NCBI GenBank assembly: GCA_965248335.1 | Contig: CBDFIY010000003.1 | Span: 1,736,001-1,800,000 of the forward strand | Reading direction: 5' to 3' | DNA length: 64,000 nucleotides | Source of the DNA: CAKMZU01 sp965248335 | GTDB lineage: Bacteria > Pseudomonadota > Gammaproteobacteria > Pseudomonadales > DT-91 | In this document: positions 9,103-18,599 of the stretch, piece by piece | Numbering within the stretch: position 1 is the first letter of the stretch | Layout of the letters: the number at the start of each line of letters is the position of its first letter | Position numbers and translations under genes: made by a program | Notes under the pieces: generated by a model | What the model was told of the DNA's origin: nothing | Databases searched by the model: none | Seen by the model: only the letters and a program-made list of their open reading frames with translations

Positions 9103-10343
9103 GGGCATCTCTAAAAATAGGCCATTTTAGGTTACAATAACCCCAACAAAAAAACACAAGAAAAGTCATGCTTCAATCCAGTTTTTTCGACTTCGAAGAT
9201 CGTTTCAATAAATTAGATGATAGGGATCCGCTAGTAAAACTCTCGAGTTTGATTGAGTGGGATTTTTTTAGGGATACCTTGAATAAGGTTCGAGAGAAGA
9301 AACGGAAGAGTACTGCAGGTCGCAAACCTTATGACGTTGTGTTGATGTTTAAAGTGCTCATTTTGCAGCACCTCTATAACCTGTCAGACGATGAAACCGA
9401 ATACCAAATTAGAGACCGCCTCTCTTTCTGTCGATTCTTATCTATCAAGCCAGAGCAACGTATCCCAGATGCAAAAACTATTTGGCTATTCAGGGAGCAG
9501 CTTGTAAAGCTTGATCTCATGAATCCTCTGTTCATTGATTTTGATATTCTTCTTACTGAAGCTGGCTTAATCGCCAAAAAAGGGCAGATTATCGATGCCA
9601 GCTTTGTAGAGGTGCCAAGGCAGAGGAACAGTCGCGATGAGAACAAGCAAATAAAAGCGGGAGAAACGCCTGAGCGTTTTGACGAAAGCCAGGTGATAAA
9701 AGCACAGAAAGACTGTGATGCACGCTGGGCTAAGAAAAACCAGGAAACGCACTATGGATACAAAAATCATATCAGTATAGATAACGCCCACAAGCTTATT
9801 AGAGCGTACGAAGTCACCTCCGCAGAAGTGCATGATTCCCAGAAATTTATTGACGTTTTATCAGAGAATACGTGTAAAGACGTTTATGCCGACAGTGCTT
9901 ATGGGGGCGAAGAAGATGAGCTTGTATTAAAGATGCTCGGTATGAGGCCTAAAATCATTAAAAAGGCAAAGAAAAATAAGCCTCTGACTGAACGTAATAA
10001 AGCAGCAAACAAAAAGAAATCAAAAGTACGCGCGAGAGTGGAACACGTGTTCGGCTCAATCACGAATGAACAAGGCGGTATGCACTCACGAGTCATTGGC
10101 TTATCAAGAACAAAAGTGAAGATTGGGATGATGAATCTCACCTACAACATGAGGCGTTTTATATCTTTACACAAAATGAATCCGTCTTTAGTTGGGTGAT
10201 ATACCCAAAAACAGCCGATAAAAGGACTATTTCGGCAAAAATATCGAAGAAATCGATTATTATTTAAAAAAATGGTCAATATAATTTTGCGAATTTAATG
10301 TGCCTATATTTTCTTCTGTGGAATCATATTTTTAGAGGTGCCC
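9103..10343 (+). mobile_element. IS5-family element
   Basis: A 1,241-bp element with inverted repeats GGGCATCTCTAAAAAT (left) and ATTTTTAGAGGTGCCC (right), one mismatch. The 4-bp TTAA lies on both sides (9099-9102 and 10344-10347), the expected size and type of IS5 target duplication. Confidence 0.92.
9168..10199 (+). CDS. tnp: IS5-family transposase
   Basis: A 343-residue single-frame DDE transposase. The N-terminal DUF772-like region includes LQHLYNLSDDETEYQI. Catalytic motifs are QIIDASFVE (Asp), DVYADSAYGG (Asp) and RARVEHVFG (Glu). No lesion is visible, so the copy may be functional. Confidence 0.95.
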   Translation: MLQSSFFDFEDRFNKLDDRDPLVKLSSLIEWDFFRDTLNKVREKKRKSTAGRKPYDVVLMFKVLILQHLYNLSDDETEYQIRDRLSFCRFLSIKPEQRIPDAKTIWLFREQLVKLDLMNPLFIDFDILLTEAGLIAKKGQIIDASFVEVPRQRNSRDENKQIKAGETPERFDESQVIKAQKDCDARWAKKNQETHYGYKNHISIDNAHKLIRAYEVTSAEVHDSQKFIDVLSENTCKDVYADSAYGGEEDELVLKMLGMRPKIIKKAKKNKPLTERNKAANKKKSKVRARVEHVFGSITNEQGGMHSRVIGLSRTKVKIGMMNLTYNMRRFISLHKMNPSLVG

Positions 10344-10365
10344 TTAAGGAGATGAAAGTAAATTT

Positions 10366-10438
10366 TATATGAACTATTTTTATGAAAAGCATTCTTAGAT
10401 CTAGCGGTCAGCTACTTCAAGGAAGTTTCTGAAGTATT
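10366..10438. repeat. Degenerate right end of the IS4-type element
   Basis: This segment aligns by eye with the right end of the 2721-3478 element. Both read GAACTATTTT, then an ATTC-TAGA block, then CTTCAAG/TTTCAAG, and both end with GAAGTATTG. Many substitutions separate them, so it looks like an old remnant. It lies directly upstream of the mucin-like gene and may contribute its promoter region. Confidence 0.4.
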
Positions 10439-10463
10439 GTTTGATTGAATTATTTTTTAGGTA

Positions 10464-11810
10464 ATGATTATGTGTCTATTTTTTAAAAACTTTTTTGTAT
10501 TTTTTTTTGTATGTTTTTCATCTATTTTGTTAGGGGCTCCATCGTTATGGGATGATTTCATTTGTGAAAACAGTAATAAAGAAACTCAAAGGGGTCTCGG
10601 TGCAAAGTGCGGCAATGAAGCGCCGCCGACAAAAAAGCTAACAGAACTAACCACTGCGCTCAAACCACCCAAATCAACCAGTACAACGCCTAAATCAACC
10701 AGTACAACGCCCAAATCAACCAGTACAACGCCCAAATCAACCAGATCAACGACCAGGTCAACCAGTACAGCGGGCAAATTAAGCACAACGGATGAGTCAA
10801 CCACTTCGAGAAGCGTAACGCCTATAAAAGGGAGCTCATCGACAAAAAGAAAGAAATTAACAACGCAAGATATTTTATCAACTATCGGCGGGGAAGGCTC
10901 AAGTTCGGCGACAACAGGTAAAAATGTGCCTACTCGTCAGAGCCGACCTACTATAACTTCTACGGCGCTTAAAAAGCGGTTTACTACTCATAGCCCATTT
11001 ACACGGACTGCTAAAAAAAGAAATTCAACCATCGGTATCCCGACTGATAGCTATACCTCCGCTGGTAATGCAACCAACCCTTTTAATTTCAGCACCAATA
11101 GTCCTACTACTCGGTTTACTACTGATGGTTTGAGTACTAATGGATTAAGGCATCGAAATGTAACCTTCCTGCCTACCGGGGGTGGAAAGTTGACAACAGG
11201 TGGCCCTACGTTTGAGAAAGGTCTAAATGCGGGAGTAGTTGCAGCAGCTATTGTTCCTGCTGTGTGTTGTTGTATTGGCTGCGCGGGCTGTATTTTGTGT
11301 TTTTGGCGTAAGTGTTTTGGGAAGAAGGGAGTTAAAAAAGCAGATTCAGAAGAAAACCTTATTGCAGAGCAAACGAAAAGTGAGGTGGTATACACCGTAG
11401 GGGTGGATGAAGTTGCACTTTCCCCCAAGAGTAAAAATTATGGTACAGCCACAAGTAATGAAGCCTTTGAGGGGGATGGTGAAAGATTTGCGGATAATCA
11501 TGACTTATACAAGCCATTTGTAGAAAATCCTCATGCAGGAATTAGTGATGTAACGGGTGAGGGTGATCGAAATAATGGAAGCCAACAAGAGTCACATTAT
11601 GCAACGCCCTTTCCGGTGTGTAAAGAAAGTAACTATAACCCTATTCCGGAAGATGATGTTTACGTAGATATGTCTCAAGGTAATGGTGATGATACTAAAA
11701 GAATATTGAATGTCTTTGAAGGCGGTAAAGGGGAAGTTCATCGTAAACCAGTCACACGAGGCATTAGTGTAAACGTTGCTCCTCGGGCTGAAAAGCTTCA
11801 CAGGCAATGA
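10464..11810 (+). CDS. Mucin-like type I membrane protein with tyrosine-rich tail
   Basis: 448 residues; I recognise no family. The order of parts is clear. Residues 1-25 are a signal peptide (a run of F/V/L ending at LLGAP). Residues 55-250 are rich in Ser, Thr, Pro and Lys, with KSTSTTP repeats at 70-104 and several N-x-S/T sites. Residues 255-281 form one hydrophobic helix crowded with Cys (268-270, 273, 276, 279, then 284 just after it), followed by a basic stop-transfer KKGVKK. The remaining tail of about 165 residues is acidic and holds Tyr at 310, 326, 349, 379, 391 and 400 in short motifs such as ESHYATPF and DDVYVDM. The layout mimics a eukaryotic mucin-type receptor. If it reaches a host membrane, the tail could be phosphorylated; that is inference. 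Its 3' end overlaps the convergent next gene by 13 bp. Confidence 0.75.
   Translation: MIMCLFFKNFFVFFFVCFSSILLGAPSLWDDFICENSNKETQRGLGAKCGNEAPPTKKLTELTTALKPPKSTSTTPKSTSTTPKSTSTTPKSTRSTTRSTSTAGKLSTTDESTTSRSVTPIKGSSSTKRKKLTTQDILSTIGGEGSSSATTGKNVPTRQSRPTITSTALKKRFTTHSPFTRTAKKRNSTIGIPTDSYTSAGNATNPFNFSTNSPTTRFTTDGLSTNGLRHRNVTFLPTGGGKLTTGGPTFEKGLNAGVVAAAIVPAVCCCIGCAGCILCFWRKCFGKKGVKKADSEENLIAEQTKSEVVYTVGVDEVALSPKSKNYGTATSNEAFEGDGERFADNHDLYKPFVENPHAGISDVTGEGDRNNGSQQESHYATPFPVCKESNYNPIPEDDVYVDMSQGNGDDTKRILNVFEGGKGEVHRKPVTRGISVNVAPRAEKLHRQ
10671..10775 (+). repeat. 21-bp in-frame tandem repeat in the mucin-like gene
   Basis: Five head-to-tail 21-bp units of the AAATCAACCAGTACAACGCC type, encoding KSTSTTP. 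The first three are nearly identical; the fourth and fifth are diverged. Near-identity at the DNA level suggests recent expansion, so copy number may vary between strains. Confidence 0.9.
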
Positions 11811-12352
11811 TCAGCATCAATCAGCGATAGGTGCTCAGTGTTAGGTATTATCGCTGCCTCAGGGTTGCCGTTATCAAGGGCGTTATAATGCCCCGTTGCT
11901 TCTAAGTGAGAGGTATCAGGGGTTAGGGGTGAGTGAGTTGCTTTTGCACCCGATAAAGGCTCTGTACTGGAACTCAATTGTATATGAGAAATATCAATAC
12001 TGATTTTTTCATCTGCAGGCCTTTCTTCTGGGGTCAGTACATCGGCACCGAGAGGCAACATACTAAGGCCGCCTTTATTGAGGTCTTTCTTACTTTGGTC
12101 TTTCTCATCGTTTAGGGAGGCGTCTTTTTTGATGTAAACTTTAAGCCCAGCCTTGTTGAGGGTTTGAATAAGCTGCTTTGTTTTCTCTTGAGTAAGCCCT
12201 TTCTTTAGCGCACGGGTTTTATTGCAGAAAAAAGGCTCTACTTTGCTATTCGGTATTTTAAACAGCGCGGCGAAGTTTTTCTTGGCGGTGTTTATGTCGA
12301 ATCCATCGAGGGCTTCACCTTTAAAATAAATCGTATATTCAGTATCCGCCAT
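11798..12352 (-). CDS. Conserved hypothetical with 'DTSHL' repeats
   Basis: About 184 residues from the ATG at 12352, chosen because GGTGGGG lies six bases upstream; a GTG at 12364 is the alternative. Residues 1-75 form a compact domain (YTIYFKGEALDGFD, then FKIPNSKVEPFF, then LKKGLTQEKTKQLIQTLNKAG) of a kind found at the start of several gammaproteobacterial proteins of unknown role. The rest is low-complexity and carries three related motifs (DISHIQL, DTSHLEA, NTEHLSL). I recall such Asp/Thr/His/Leu repeats in other hypothetical proteins of this class. No signal peptide or membrane segment is seen. The function is unknown. Confidence 0.65.
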   Translation of the reverse strand: MADTEYTIYFKGEALDGFDINTAKKNFAALFKIPNSKVEPFFCNKTRALKKGLTQEKTKQLIQTLNKAGLKVYIKKDASLNDEKDQSKKDLNKGGLSMLPLGADVLTPEERPADEKISIDISHIQLSSSTEPLSGAKATHSPLTPDTSHLEATGHYNALDNGNPEAAIIPNTEHLSLIDADHCL

Positions 12353-12544
12353 GGCGTTCCCCACCCTCTATGATTGAGTAACAGAGGTTACTTTGTATCG
12401 TGTAACCTTATGAGTGTTAAGTTAAATATGCGATGTTCTAGCGCACAGGTCGTTATTATGTGTAGAGACGTTCGTGGAGAGGTGCATTTTCTTGCATCTT
12501 GTCATTATAATAGTGTGTACTCATTCTATGAGAGGTAGAAACCC

Positions 12545-13627
12545 TTGCAAACCCCCGTTGATTCAAATATTGATGTTGTTAATACAAAGGCAGAATCGTC
12601 GGCGCATGTACCAACGCGGTTTGTGAAATCATTGTTAAAGTTAGCACAAAGACGACACTTTGATGTGAATGCCATCTTAATCAACGCAGGGCTCGATACG
12701 AACCCCTTGCATGGTGCTGCGCCTTCACACATTTCCGCCATACATTACAGCCGTGTCTACCAGCAGGTTTTGGTGTTGCTTCAAGATGACAGCTTCGGCA
12801 TACCCTCAGGTGCAGGAATCAGTGCAGGCGCATTTAAAATGCTTTGTTACAGCATTATTCACTGTGCAACACTTGAAAAAGCCATACGTCGTACCTGTGA
12901 ATTCATCAAAATTTTTTATGGAAAAGAGTTGCACATTGCACTCTTGGTTAAAGACGATGTGGTTACTTTGTCTTATCCACATATCCAGCTGAATAATACT
13001 GCTCGATCGAAAGCAGGGGAGGCTTATGGGCTGGCTTTGTGGCATCGTTTTTTTGGCTGGTTGATTGGCAAGTCTATTGACTTGAGAGCGGTTAGGCTGT
13101 TATCCGAGCAGTCGAAGAACCCGCAAAATTATCAGCACCTCTTTGGAGCGCATATTGAGTTTGGTGCAAAAACTAACGGGATGGATTTTCAGCCGAGTTA
13201 TCTTGAGCTTCCTCTTGCACAAAATGAAGCAAGTTTAAAGGATTTCTTGCGTACAGCGCCTTATCAAATGATGGTTGAGCCACAAAAAGCCGAATCTTCA
13301 GAACTCATCGCGAATGTCCGGCGTGTTATGGGGTACGACTTAACAAAAGGCTTTCCTGCATTTGAGGCCGTAGCAAGTACCTTAAACATGTCAGCGCCAA
13401 CACTGAGGCGCCATTTACGGCGAGAAGGTGTCAGCTATCAGCGGCTAAAGGATGATTGTCGAAAGGATGCTGCAATTGCCTACCTTAGCCGTCCTGAGTT
13501 AACAATCACGGCTGTTGCCGCATTGATGGGTTTTACAGATCCTAGCGCGTTTCATCGCTCCTTTAAAAAGTGGACAGGCGTAACGCCAGGGCAGTTCCGT
13601 CGTGATGAATTTGATTTAGACGAGTAG
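12545..13627 (+). CDS. AraC-family transcriptional regulator
   Basis: A 360-residue regulator. Residues 1-220 resemble the N-terminal ligand-binding domain of the OruR/ArgR-like AraC group. Residues of about 262-355 hold the paired helix-turn-helix DNA-binding domain, with the second motif as LTITAVAALMGFTDPSAFHRSFKKWTG in its standard form. The start is TTG with AGAGGT eight bases before it. The effector is unknown. Divergent or nearby targets could include the thiolase, but nothing in the sequence proves this. Confidence 0.88.
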   Translation: MQTPVDSNIDVVNTKAESSAHVPTRFVKSLLKLAQRRHFDVNAILINAGLDTNPLHGAAPSHISAIHYSRVYQQVLVLLQDDSFGIPSGAGISAGAFKMLCYSIIHCATLEKAIRRTCEFIKIFYGKELHIALLVKDDVVTLSYPHIQLNNTARSKAGEAYGLALWHRFFGWLIGKSIDLRAVRLLSEQSKNPQNYQHLFGAHIEFGAKTNGMDFQPSYLELPLAQNEASLKDFLRTAPYQMMVEPQKAESSELIANVRRVMGYDLTKGFPAFEAVASTLNMSAPTLRRHLRREGVSYQRLKDDCRKDAAIAYLSRPELTITAVAALMGFTDPSAFHRSFKKWTGVTPGQFRRDEFDLDE

Positions 13628-13637
13628 GTTCAGTCGA

Positions 13638-14261
13638 TTAAAAAGCGCTTCGGCCACTCTGTCTAGCAGTAACACGAGCAAGTTCATCAGGGGTGTTAAT
13701 GTTGGCAGCAAAAATCTGCTTATTTTGCCATTTTATTACGCAATGATCTTGCGTTAAAAACCAGCGAAAGACAGCACGATTGCCTTGTTGTAAATAGGTA
13801 GCAAGGTTGTCTTTCAAACTTGTTTTGATCAGGGAAAGCAGGGGTTGATCTTTTCCTTCAATGGATAAAAAGAGAATGTCAGACTGGTTTTTTCTCAACC
13901 CCTCAAGTAATGCGTTTTGAATAGTGGATAAATCGCCAAAACAGTCGACAGGTGTTACCCATAGGTAGTCTGCAGAGGACTTTTGTAGGGCGGGTAAGAT
14001 ACCCGACAGTGGGCCTTCGTGGCCCTTAAATGTATCGTTGATGAAAACGGCTTCTGAGCATTGATTTTCAAGCTGTGCTTGTAGTTGATTAGCGGCGATA
14101 TAAACCTGCTGGCTCAGTCGATTTAATTGTTCATAAAGCTGGTAAGCAAACGGTTTTCCTTTAATCGATAAAAAAGCTTTGTCTTTGCCCATTCGTGTGC
14201 TGAGTCCACCTGCAAGAAGTAAGCTGTCGATACGGGGTAAACTCGATGGGAGGTTGATCAT
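13638..14261 (-). CDS. mobA: Molybdenum cofactor guanylyltransferase
   Basis: A 207-residue nucleotidyltransferase that joins GMP to molybdopterin to form the MGD cofactor of the DMSO-reductase class of enzymes. The N-terminal nucleotide-binding signature LAGGLSTRMGKDKA (residues 16-29) is complete, and VTPVDCF supplies the metal-binding Asp region. It is seven bases downstream of the GNAT gene on the same strand, so the two are probably cotranscribed. Confidence 0.88.
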   Translation of the reverse strand: MINLPSSLPRIDSLLLAGGLSTRMGKDKAFLSIKGKPFAYQLYEQLNRLSQQVYIAANQLQAQLENQCSEAVFINDTFKGHEGPLSGILPALQKSSADYLWVTPVDCFGDLSTIQNALLEGLRKNQSDILFLSIEGKDQPLLSLIKTSLKDNLATYLQQGNRAVFRWFLTQDHCVIKWQNKQIFAANINTPDELARVTARQSGRSAF

Positions 14262-14268
14262 GGTAGAG

Positions 14269-14682
14269 TCAGTTTAAGTCGCTATCACGATTTAAAAGCC
14301 AGCAGCGGTCATTTTGTGTGAAGCCAATTTTTTTGTAGTAGTCGTTGGCGGCCGGTGCGGCGATCAAAATTAATTTACACCGTTTTTTAAGTGCACGTTG
14401 TGTTTCTTTGATAAGATTTTTTCCTATCCCTTGGTGTTGGTAATCTTGGTCTACAGCTATATCGGATAAATAGCAGCAATAATGAAAATCAGTCACTGAT
14501 CGAGCAATACCGATAAGTTTATTGTGATCCCAAGCGGTAAAGCAGAGATTACTGTTTTCCAGCATGCCTTGTAAGCATTCTTTGTCGTCAATAGGACGTC
14601 TTTCGCCAAGATTTGATCGTACCAATAAGTCATGAAACTGCTGGGGGGAGATAAGGTGATTCTTCTTGAATATAATGGGCAT
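14269..14682 (-). CDS. GNAT-family N-acetyltransferase
   Basis: A 137-residue small GNAT enzyme. The acetyl-CoA-binding motif A is seen as IAVDQDYQHQGIGKNLI, preceded by the beta-strand LCFTAWDHNKLIG, and the C-terminal region ends YKKIGFTQND. The substrate cannot be told from sequence. It lies directly upstream of mobA. Confidence 0.85.
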   Translation of the reverse strand: MPIIFKKNHLISPQQFHDLLVRSNLGERRPIDDKECLQGMLENSNLCFTAWDHNKLIGIARSVTDFHYCCYLSDIAVDQDYQHQGIGKNLIKETQRALKKRCKLILIAAPAANDYYKKIGFTQNDRCWLLNRDSDLN

Positions 14683-14760
14683 ATTGTGGACTAATTGCTA
14701 TAGAGAAATTTTGCATTCACTGTGAGGCGGTTAGGGCGGGCTCCTCGTCAAAGTTACGTG

Positions 14761-14888
14761 TATACCGATCACCCTTGAAGATGCAAGGGCGTTGAGCGCG
14801 CTCACTCACCCCAATCACTTACTGACTGTAAGCTCATGGGGATTCGCTCGCTTGTCGCCTTCTTGCATCTCCAATTCCGATGGGTATA
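14761..14888. repeat. 128-bp palindromic repeat, copy 1
   Basis: An imperfect long palindrome that begins TATACCGATCACCCTTGAAG and ends CCAATTCCGATGGGTATA. The centre folds as CTTAC-TGACT-GTAAG. The ends read TATA on both sides, as expected for insertion at a TA dinucleotide. The same element recurs at 43860, 59390, 61871 and 63873. It lies between the GNAT gene and the thiolase gene. Confidence 0.9.
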
Positions 14889-14927
14889 TAGGGAGACGGC
14901 TGCGTGCCTTCCCCCTAAAGAAAGCTG

Positions 14928-16109
14928 CTAAATCAGCTCTATTGCCATGGCAGTGGCTTCGCCGCCACCAATACATAAAGAAGCAACGCCTTTAGATTTT
15001 CCGCGTTTTTTAAGTGCGTTGATAAGGGTAACCAAGAGCCTGGAGCCTGTTGAACCGATGGGGTGACCTTGCGCGCAAGCACCGCCAAAAATGTTGACGT
15101 TTTCATCATTTAATCCGAGTTCTTGCATGGCAATCAGGGTAACCATGGCAAAAGCTTCGTTGATTTCGAAAATATCCACATCGTCTTTTGTCCAGCCAAC
15201 CTTGTTGAATAACTTATTCATCGCGCCAACAGGCGCAATGGTAAACTCTTCAGGTGCCTGCGAGTGACGGGCATGACCTAAAACACGCGCAAGTATGGGG
15301 AGGCCCAGTTCTTTAGCTTTACTTTCAGACATAAAGAGCAACGCCGATGCGCCATCGGATATGGAGCTGGCATTCGCGGCTGTAATCGTGCCATCTTTTG
15401 CGAAAGCTGGGCGTAACGTGGGGATTTTATCGATTTTACCTTTTAAAGGTTGTTCGTCGTCTTTAACAAGTGTTTCACTGCGCCGTGTTTTGACCAAAAC
15501 TTCAGCAATTTCGTCTGTTAAGTCGCCATTCTCAATAGCTTTCTTAGCGCGCGTGAGTGATTGAATAGCAAAGGTATCCATCTGCTCACGCGTTAATTCA
15601 TATTTATTGGCTGTTTCTTGCGCAAAGCTTCCCATTGGGCGGCTCGTTGCAGCATCTTCTAAGCCATCAAGGAACATATGATCACTAAATGCGCGGTGGC
15701 CTGTGCCAACGCCGTCGCGTGCGCCTTCAACAAGATGAGGTGCGTTAGACATGCTTTCCATGCCGCCAGCGAGTACCGCCTCAGCGGAGCCTGATTTGAT
15801 CGCATCAAAAGCATACATAGATGCTTGCATACCAGAGCCACAAAGTTTATTGATAGTGACACAACCTGTGCTGCTTGGGATGCCTGCATTTAACGCCGCT
15901 TGCCTTGCGGGGCCTTGTTTAAGGCCTGCTGAGAGCACATTACCCATGATAACTTCATCAATAATCTCAGGCGCAATACCTGCACGTTTGATGGTCTCTT
16001 TAATGGCAACCGTACCGAGTTCTACAGCCGAGAGTGCGCTTAAGCTACCGAGTAGACCGCCCATGGGCGTTCTGGCACCGCTTACAATTACGACAGATTC
16101 GTTTGACAT
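14928..16109 (-). CDS. Acetyl-CoA acetyltransferase (thiolase)
   Basis: A 393-residue thiolase that condenses two acetyl-CoA to acetoacetyl-CoA, or runs the reverse. The nucleophilic Cys is at residue 90 (INKLCGSGMQA). NEAFA, GGACAQGHPIGSTG (catalytic His) and the C-terminal CIGGGEATA (second Cys) are all in place. The ATG at 16109 is preferred over a TTG six bases earlier because GGGGA is spaced correctly from the ATG. No phaB or other PHA gene is adjacent, so the pathway is open. It resembles PhaA/AtoB. Confidence 0.93.
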   Translation of the reverse strand: MSNESVVIVSGARTPMGGLLGSLSALSAVELGTVAIKETIKRAGIAPEIIDEVIMGNVLSAGLKQGPARQAALNAGIPSSTGCVTINKLCGSGMQASMYAFDAIKSGSAEAVLAGGMESMSNAPHLVEGARDGVGTGHRAFSDHMFLDGLEDAATSRPMGSFAQETANKYELTREQMDTFAIQSLTRAKKAIENGDLTDEIAEVLVKTRRSETLVKDDEQPLKGKIDKIPTLRPAFAKDGTITAANASSISDGASALLFMSESKAKELGLPILARVLGHARHSQAPEEFTIAPVGAMNKLFNKVGWTKDDVDIFEINEAFAMVTLIAMQELGLNDENVNIFGGACAQGHPIGSTGSRLLVTLINALKKRGKSKGVASLCIGGGEATAMAIELI

Positions 16110-16737
16110 ATCCAATCCCCTTTATGACATTACCATTTATGTAGTACCTGCATATTAACACTTTGTATTTACTGCTCAAAGTCTTAAAAGGGCTTAGGGT
16201 AACTTTCGTTTTCTTTATATGTTTTTTTAGCTGGATGAACGTAGTGACTTTTTTGTTAATGGGTTTTTATCTTATCCTCTCCATATCGCAAAAAAATTTA
16301 TATAAAACGAAAAATATATTTTTTAAGTTAACGTCAGAGCCATAGTGTGTACGGGTATAGCCATTAAGGCCGTTATAATGCAGGTGGTTTCCATGAAACC
16401 AAGGTTTGCATTGACTAGCTTAGCATCCAAAGTAAGTTGTGAAATAAAAATTAAGCCTAAGGATAGTGTCACGTAGGTGTTGTTGATAGTTGGTCGATAG
16501 ACTCAACTAGCTCCGGCATTATTTCACTCATTTTCATTTCAATGTGTTTATTACTTTCATGGGAATACACGCAAAAAATCAGAAAACGGGGGTTCTCCAA
16601 CATCAGCCATCACATTTTATAACTCGAATATGTAGCGAAATTGGCAACCTATTGATGCTTTATTTTTTTCAATAGGGATATGATAAAATGCTGTTTCATA
16701 ACTATCTCCGCCACGTTTTTATAGCGATTAGGTTTAT
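16110..16737. other. Gene-poor intergenic stretch
   Basis: About 630 bp between two diverging genes. It contains a 60-codon plus-strand frame (16163-16345) with two hydrophobic runs but no ribosome-binding site, and a minus-strand frame of about 22 codons near 16500. Neither has support. No IS remnant or repeat was recognised. Confidence 0.4.
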
Positions 16738-18366
16738 ATGCTTCGACTCAACGAAATCAAGTTACCTCTTGATCATACCGATAATGAATTAAGGGAATCA
16801 GTCATTCATAAGCTGATGATTCGGCCGGAACAGTTGCTTGATGTTTCGGTGTTTAAGCGAAGTTACGATGCGCGTAAAAAATCGAATATCTTGCTAATTT
16901 ATCAGCTGGATGTTGCGTTATCGGATGCCGATGAAAAAACGGCGCTAGAAAAGTTTGCCGATAAATCTTTTGTCAGAAAAAGCCCTGACACCGCGTATAA
17001 ATTTGTTGCGCAGGCGAATAGTGATTTTCCTGTGGGTGATCAGCAGTGCCCAATCATTATTGGTTTTGGTCCTTGCGGTATTTTAGCTGCCTTGGTATTA
17101 GCGCAGATGGGGCTAAAGCCTATTGTATTAGAACGTGGTCAAGATGTTAGGCAGCGTACCAAAGATACTTGGGGTTTATGGCGAGAGAGACAGCTCAATA
17201 CGGAATCCAATGTACAGTTTGGTGAGGGTGGTGCAGGTACTTTCTCTGACGGTAAATTGTATAGTCAAGTCAAAGACAAAAAACATTTGGGTAGAAAAGT
17301 GTTAACAGAATTTGTTAAGTCTGGCGCACCAGAAGAAATACTTTATGTGAGTAAACCCCATATTGGTACGTTTAAGTTGGTAAAAATGGTGGAAAATATG
17401 CGGGCGGAAATCACGCGTTTAGGCGGTGAAATTCGTTTTGATCAAAAGGTAGAGACTATTCATCGTCAAGCGAATGGTCAGGTTACTGGTTTGACATTAC
17501 ATAATGGCGAACAACTTCAGACGAAGCATATTATTCTGGCGATTGGGCATAGTGCCCGTGATACCTTTAAAATGTTATTGGATCAGGGTGTTTATATTGA
17601 AGCAAAACCTTTTTCAATTGGCTTTCGCATTGAGCATCCACAGTCTGTTATTGATCGCGCTCGGTTTGGTGAGTTTGTAGGGCATCCGATTTTAGGGGCG
17701 GCGGATTATAAGTTGGTGCATCACTGTAAAAATGGTCGCAGTGTTTATAGTTTTTGCATGTGCCCCGGTGGTACGGTGGTTGCGGCGACTTCGGAGGAGG
17801 GGCGGGTAGTGACTAATGGTATGTCGCAATATTCCCGAAATGAAAGGAATGCAAACTCTGCCATCGTTGTGGGTATTGAACCGGATAAAGATTACCCCGA
17901 GCATGTATTGGCAGGTATTGATTTACAAATCGAACTGGAAGAAAAAGCGTATGATATGGGCGGCAGAAATTACAACGCCCCGGTGCAGCTAGTGGGTGAT
18001 TTTCTTCGCCACAAACCCTCAACAGCGTTAGCCAGTGTTACGCCTTCTTATCAACCGGGCGTTACTTTGGCGGATTTAACACAAGCCTTGCCAGAATTTG
18101 CCATTGAAGCTATTCAAGAAGCGATTCCTATTTTCGACAAACAGATCAAAGGTTTTGGTATGAGCGATGCCGTATTGACGGGCATAGAAACGCGTACCTC
18201 TTCCCCTATCTGTATTAAGCGAGGAAAAGATTTTCAAAATATTAACACCAAAGGCTTATATCCAGCAGGAGAAGGTGCGGGTTATGCCGGGGGGATTTTA
18301 TCGGCAGCTATTGATGGCATCAAAGTGGCTGAGGCGGTGGCTTTAGATTTATTGGCGTCTGAATGA
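16738..18366 (+). CDS. FAD-dependent oxidoreductase (COG2509-like)
   Basis: A 542-residue uncharacterised FAD-dependent dehydrogenase. The first 100 residues form a small N-terminal domain. The dinucleotide-binding motif follows as IIGFGPCGILAALVLAQMG (about 107-125), then FGEGGAGTFSDGKLYS and a C-terminal FAD-contact region GLYPAGEGAGYAGGI. These match a widespread bacterial family with no established substrate. It is monocistronic as far as I can see. Confidence 0.88.
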   Translation: MLRLNEIKLPLDHTDNELRESVIHKLMIRPEQLLDVSVFKRSYDARKKSNILLIYQLDVALSDADEKTALEKFADKSFVRKSPDTAYKFVAQANSDFPVGDQQCPIIIGFGPCGILAALVLAQMGLKPIVLERGQDVRQRTKDTWGLWRERQLNTESNVQFGEGGAGTFSDGKLYSQVKDKKHLGRKVLTEFVKSGAPEEILYVSKPHIGTFKLVKMVENMRAEITRLGGEIRFDQKVETIHRQANGQVTGLTLHNGEQLQTKHIILAIGHSARDTFKMLLDQGVYIEAKPFSIGFRIEHPQSVIDRARFGEFVGHPILGAADYKLVHHCKNGRSVYSFCMCPGGTVVAATSEEGRVVTNGMSQYSRNERNANSAIVVGIEPDKDYPEHVLAGIDLQIELEEKAYDMGGRNYNAPVQLVGDFLRHKPSTALASVTPSYQPGVTLADLTQALPEFAIEAIQEAIPIFDKQIKGFGMSDAVLTGIETRTSSPICIKRGKDFQNINTKGLYPAGEGAGYAGGILSAAIDGIKVAEAVALDLLASE

Positions 18367-18599
18367 GGGTCTGGCTCATCAGCGCTCGAAAGCGTAACGT
18401 TTTAATATTCAGGTATTCATTACGCTCACGGGCAGCGATGGCAGGTTTAGCGTCTACAAAGCGCAGTATAAAGATAAAAACTGAGCGCGTAACCACTCGC
18501 TTAGACCCGAGTCATGGTAGAATCCTCAGATAAACTTTACACTGCGCGCCATAAAAAAATTTCCAGCCTTAAGTGGCTGCCCACCTCAGTAGGATCCCA

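Noticed and set aside
10671..10775. Possible CRISPR-like repeats
   Set aside because: Units are contiguous, 21 bp, without spacers and in frame with the protein.
10586..10804. Minus-strand frame rich in VDLGVVL repeats
   Set aside because: Antisense of the 21-bp repeats of the mucin-like gene.
16163..16345. 60-codon hydrophobic frame
   Set aside because: No ribosome-binding site, and its composition follows the AT-rich background.
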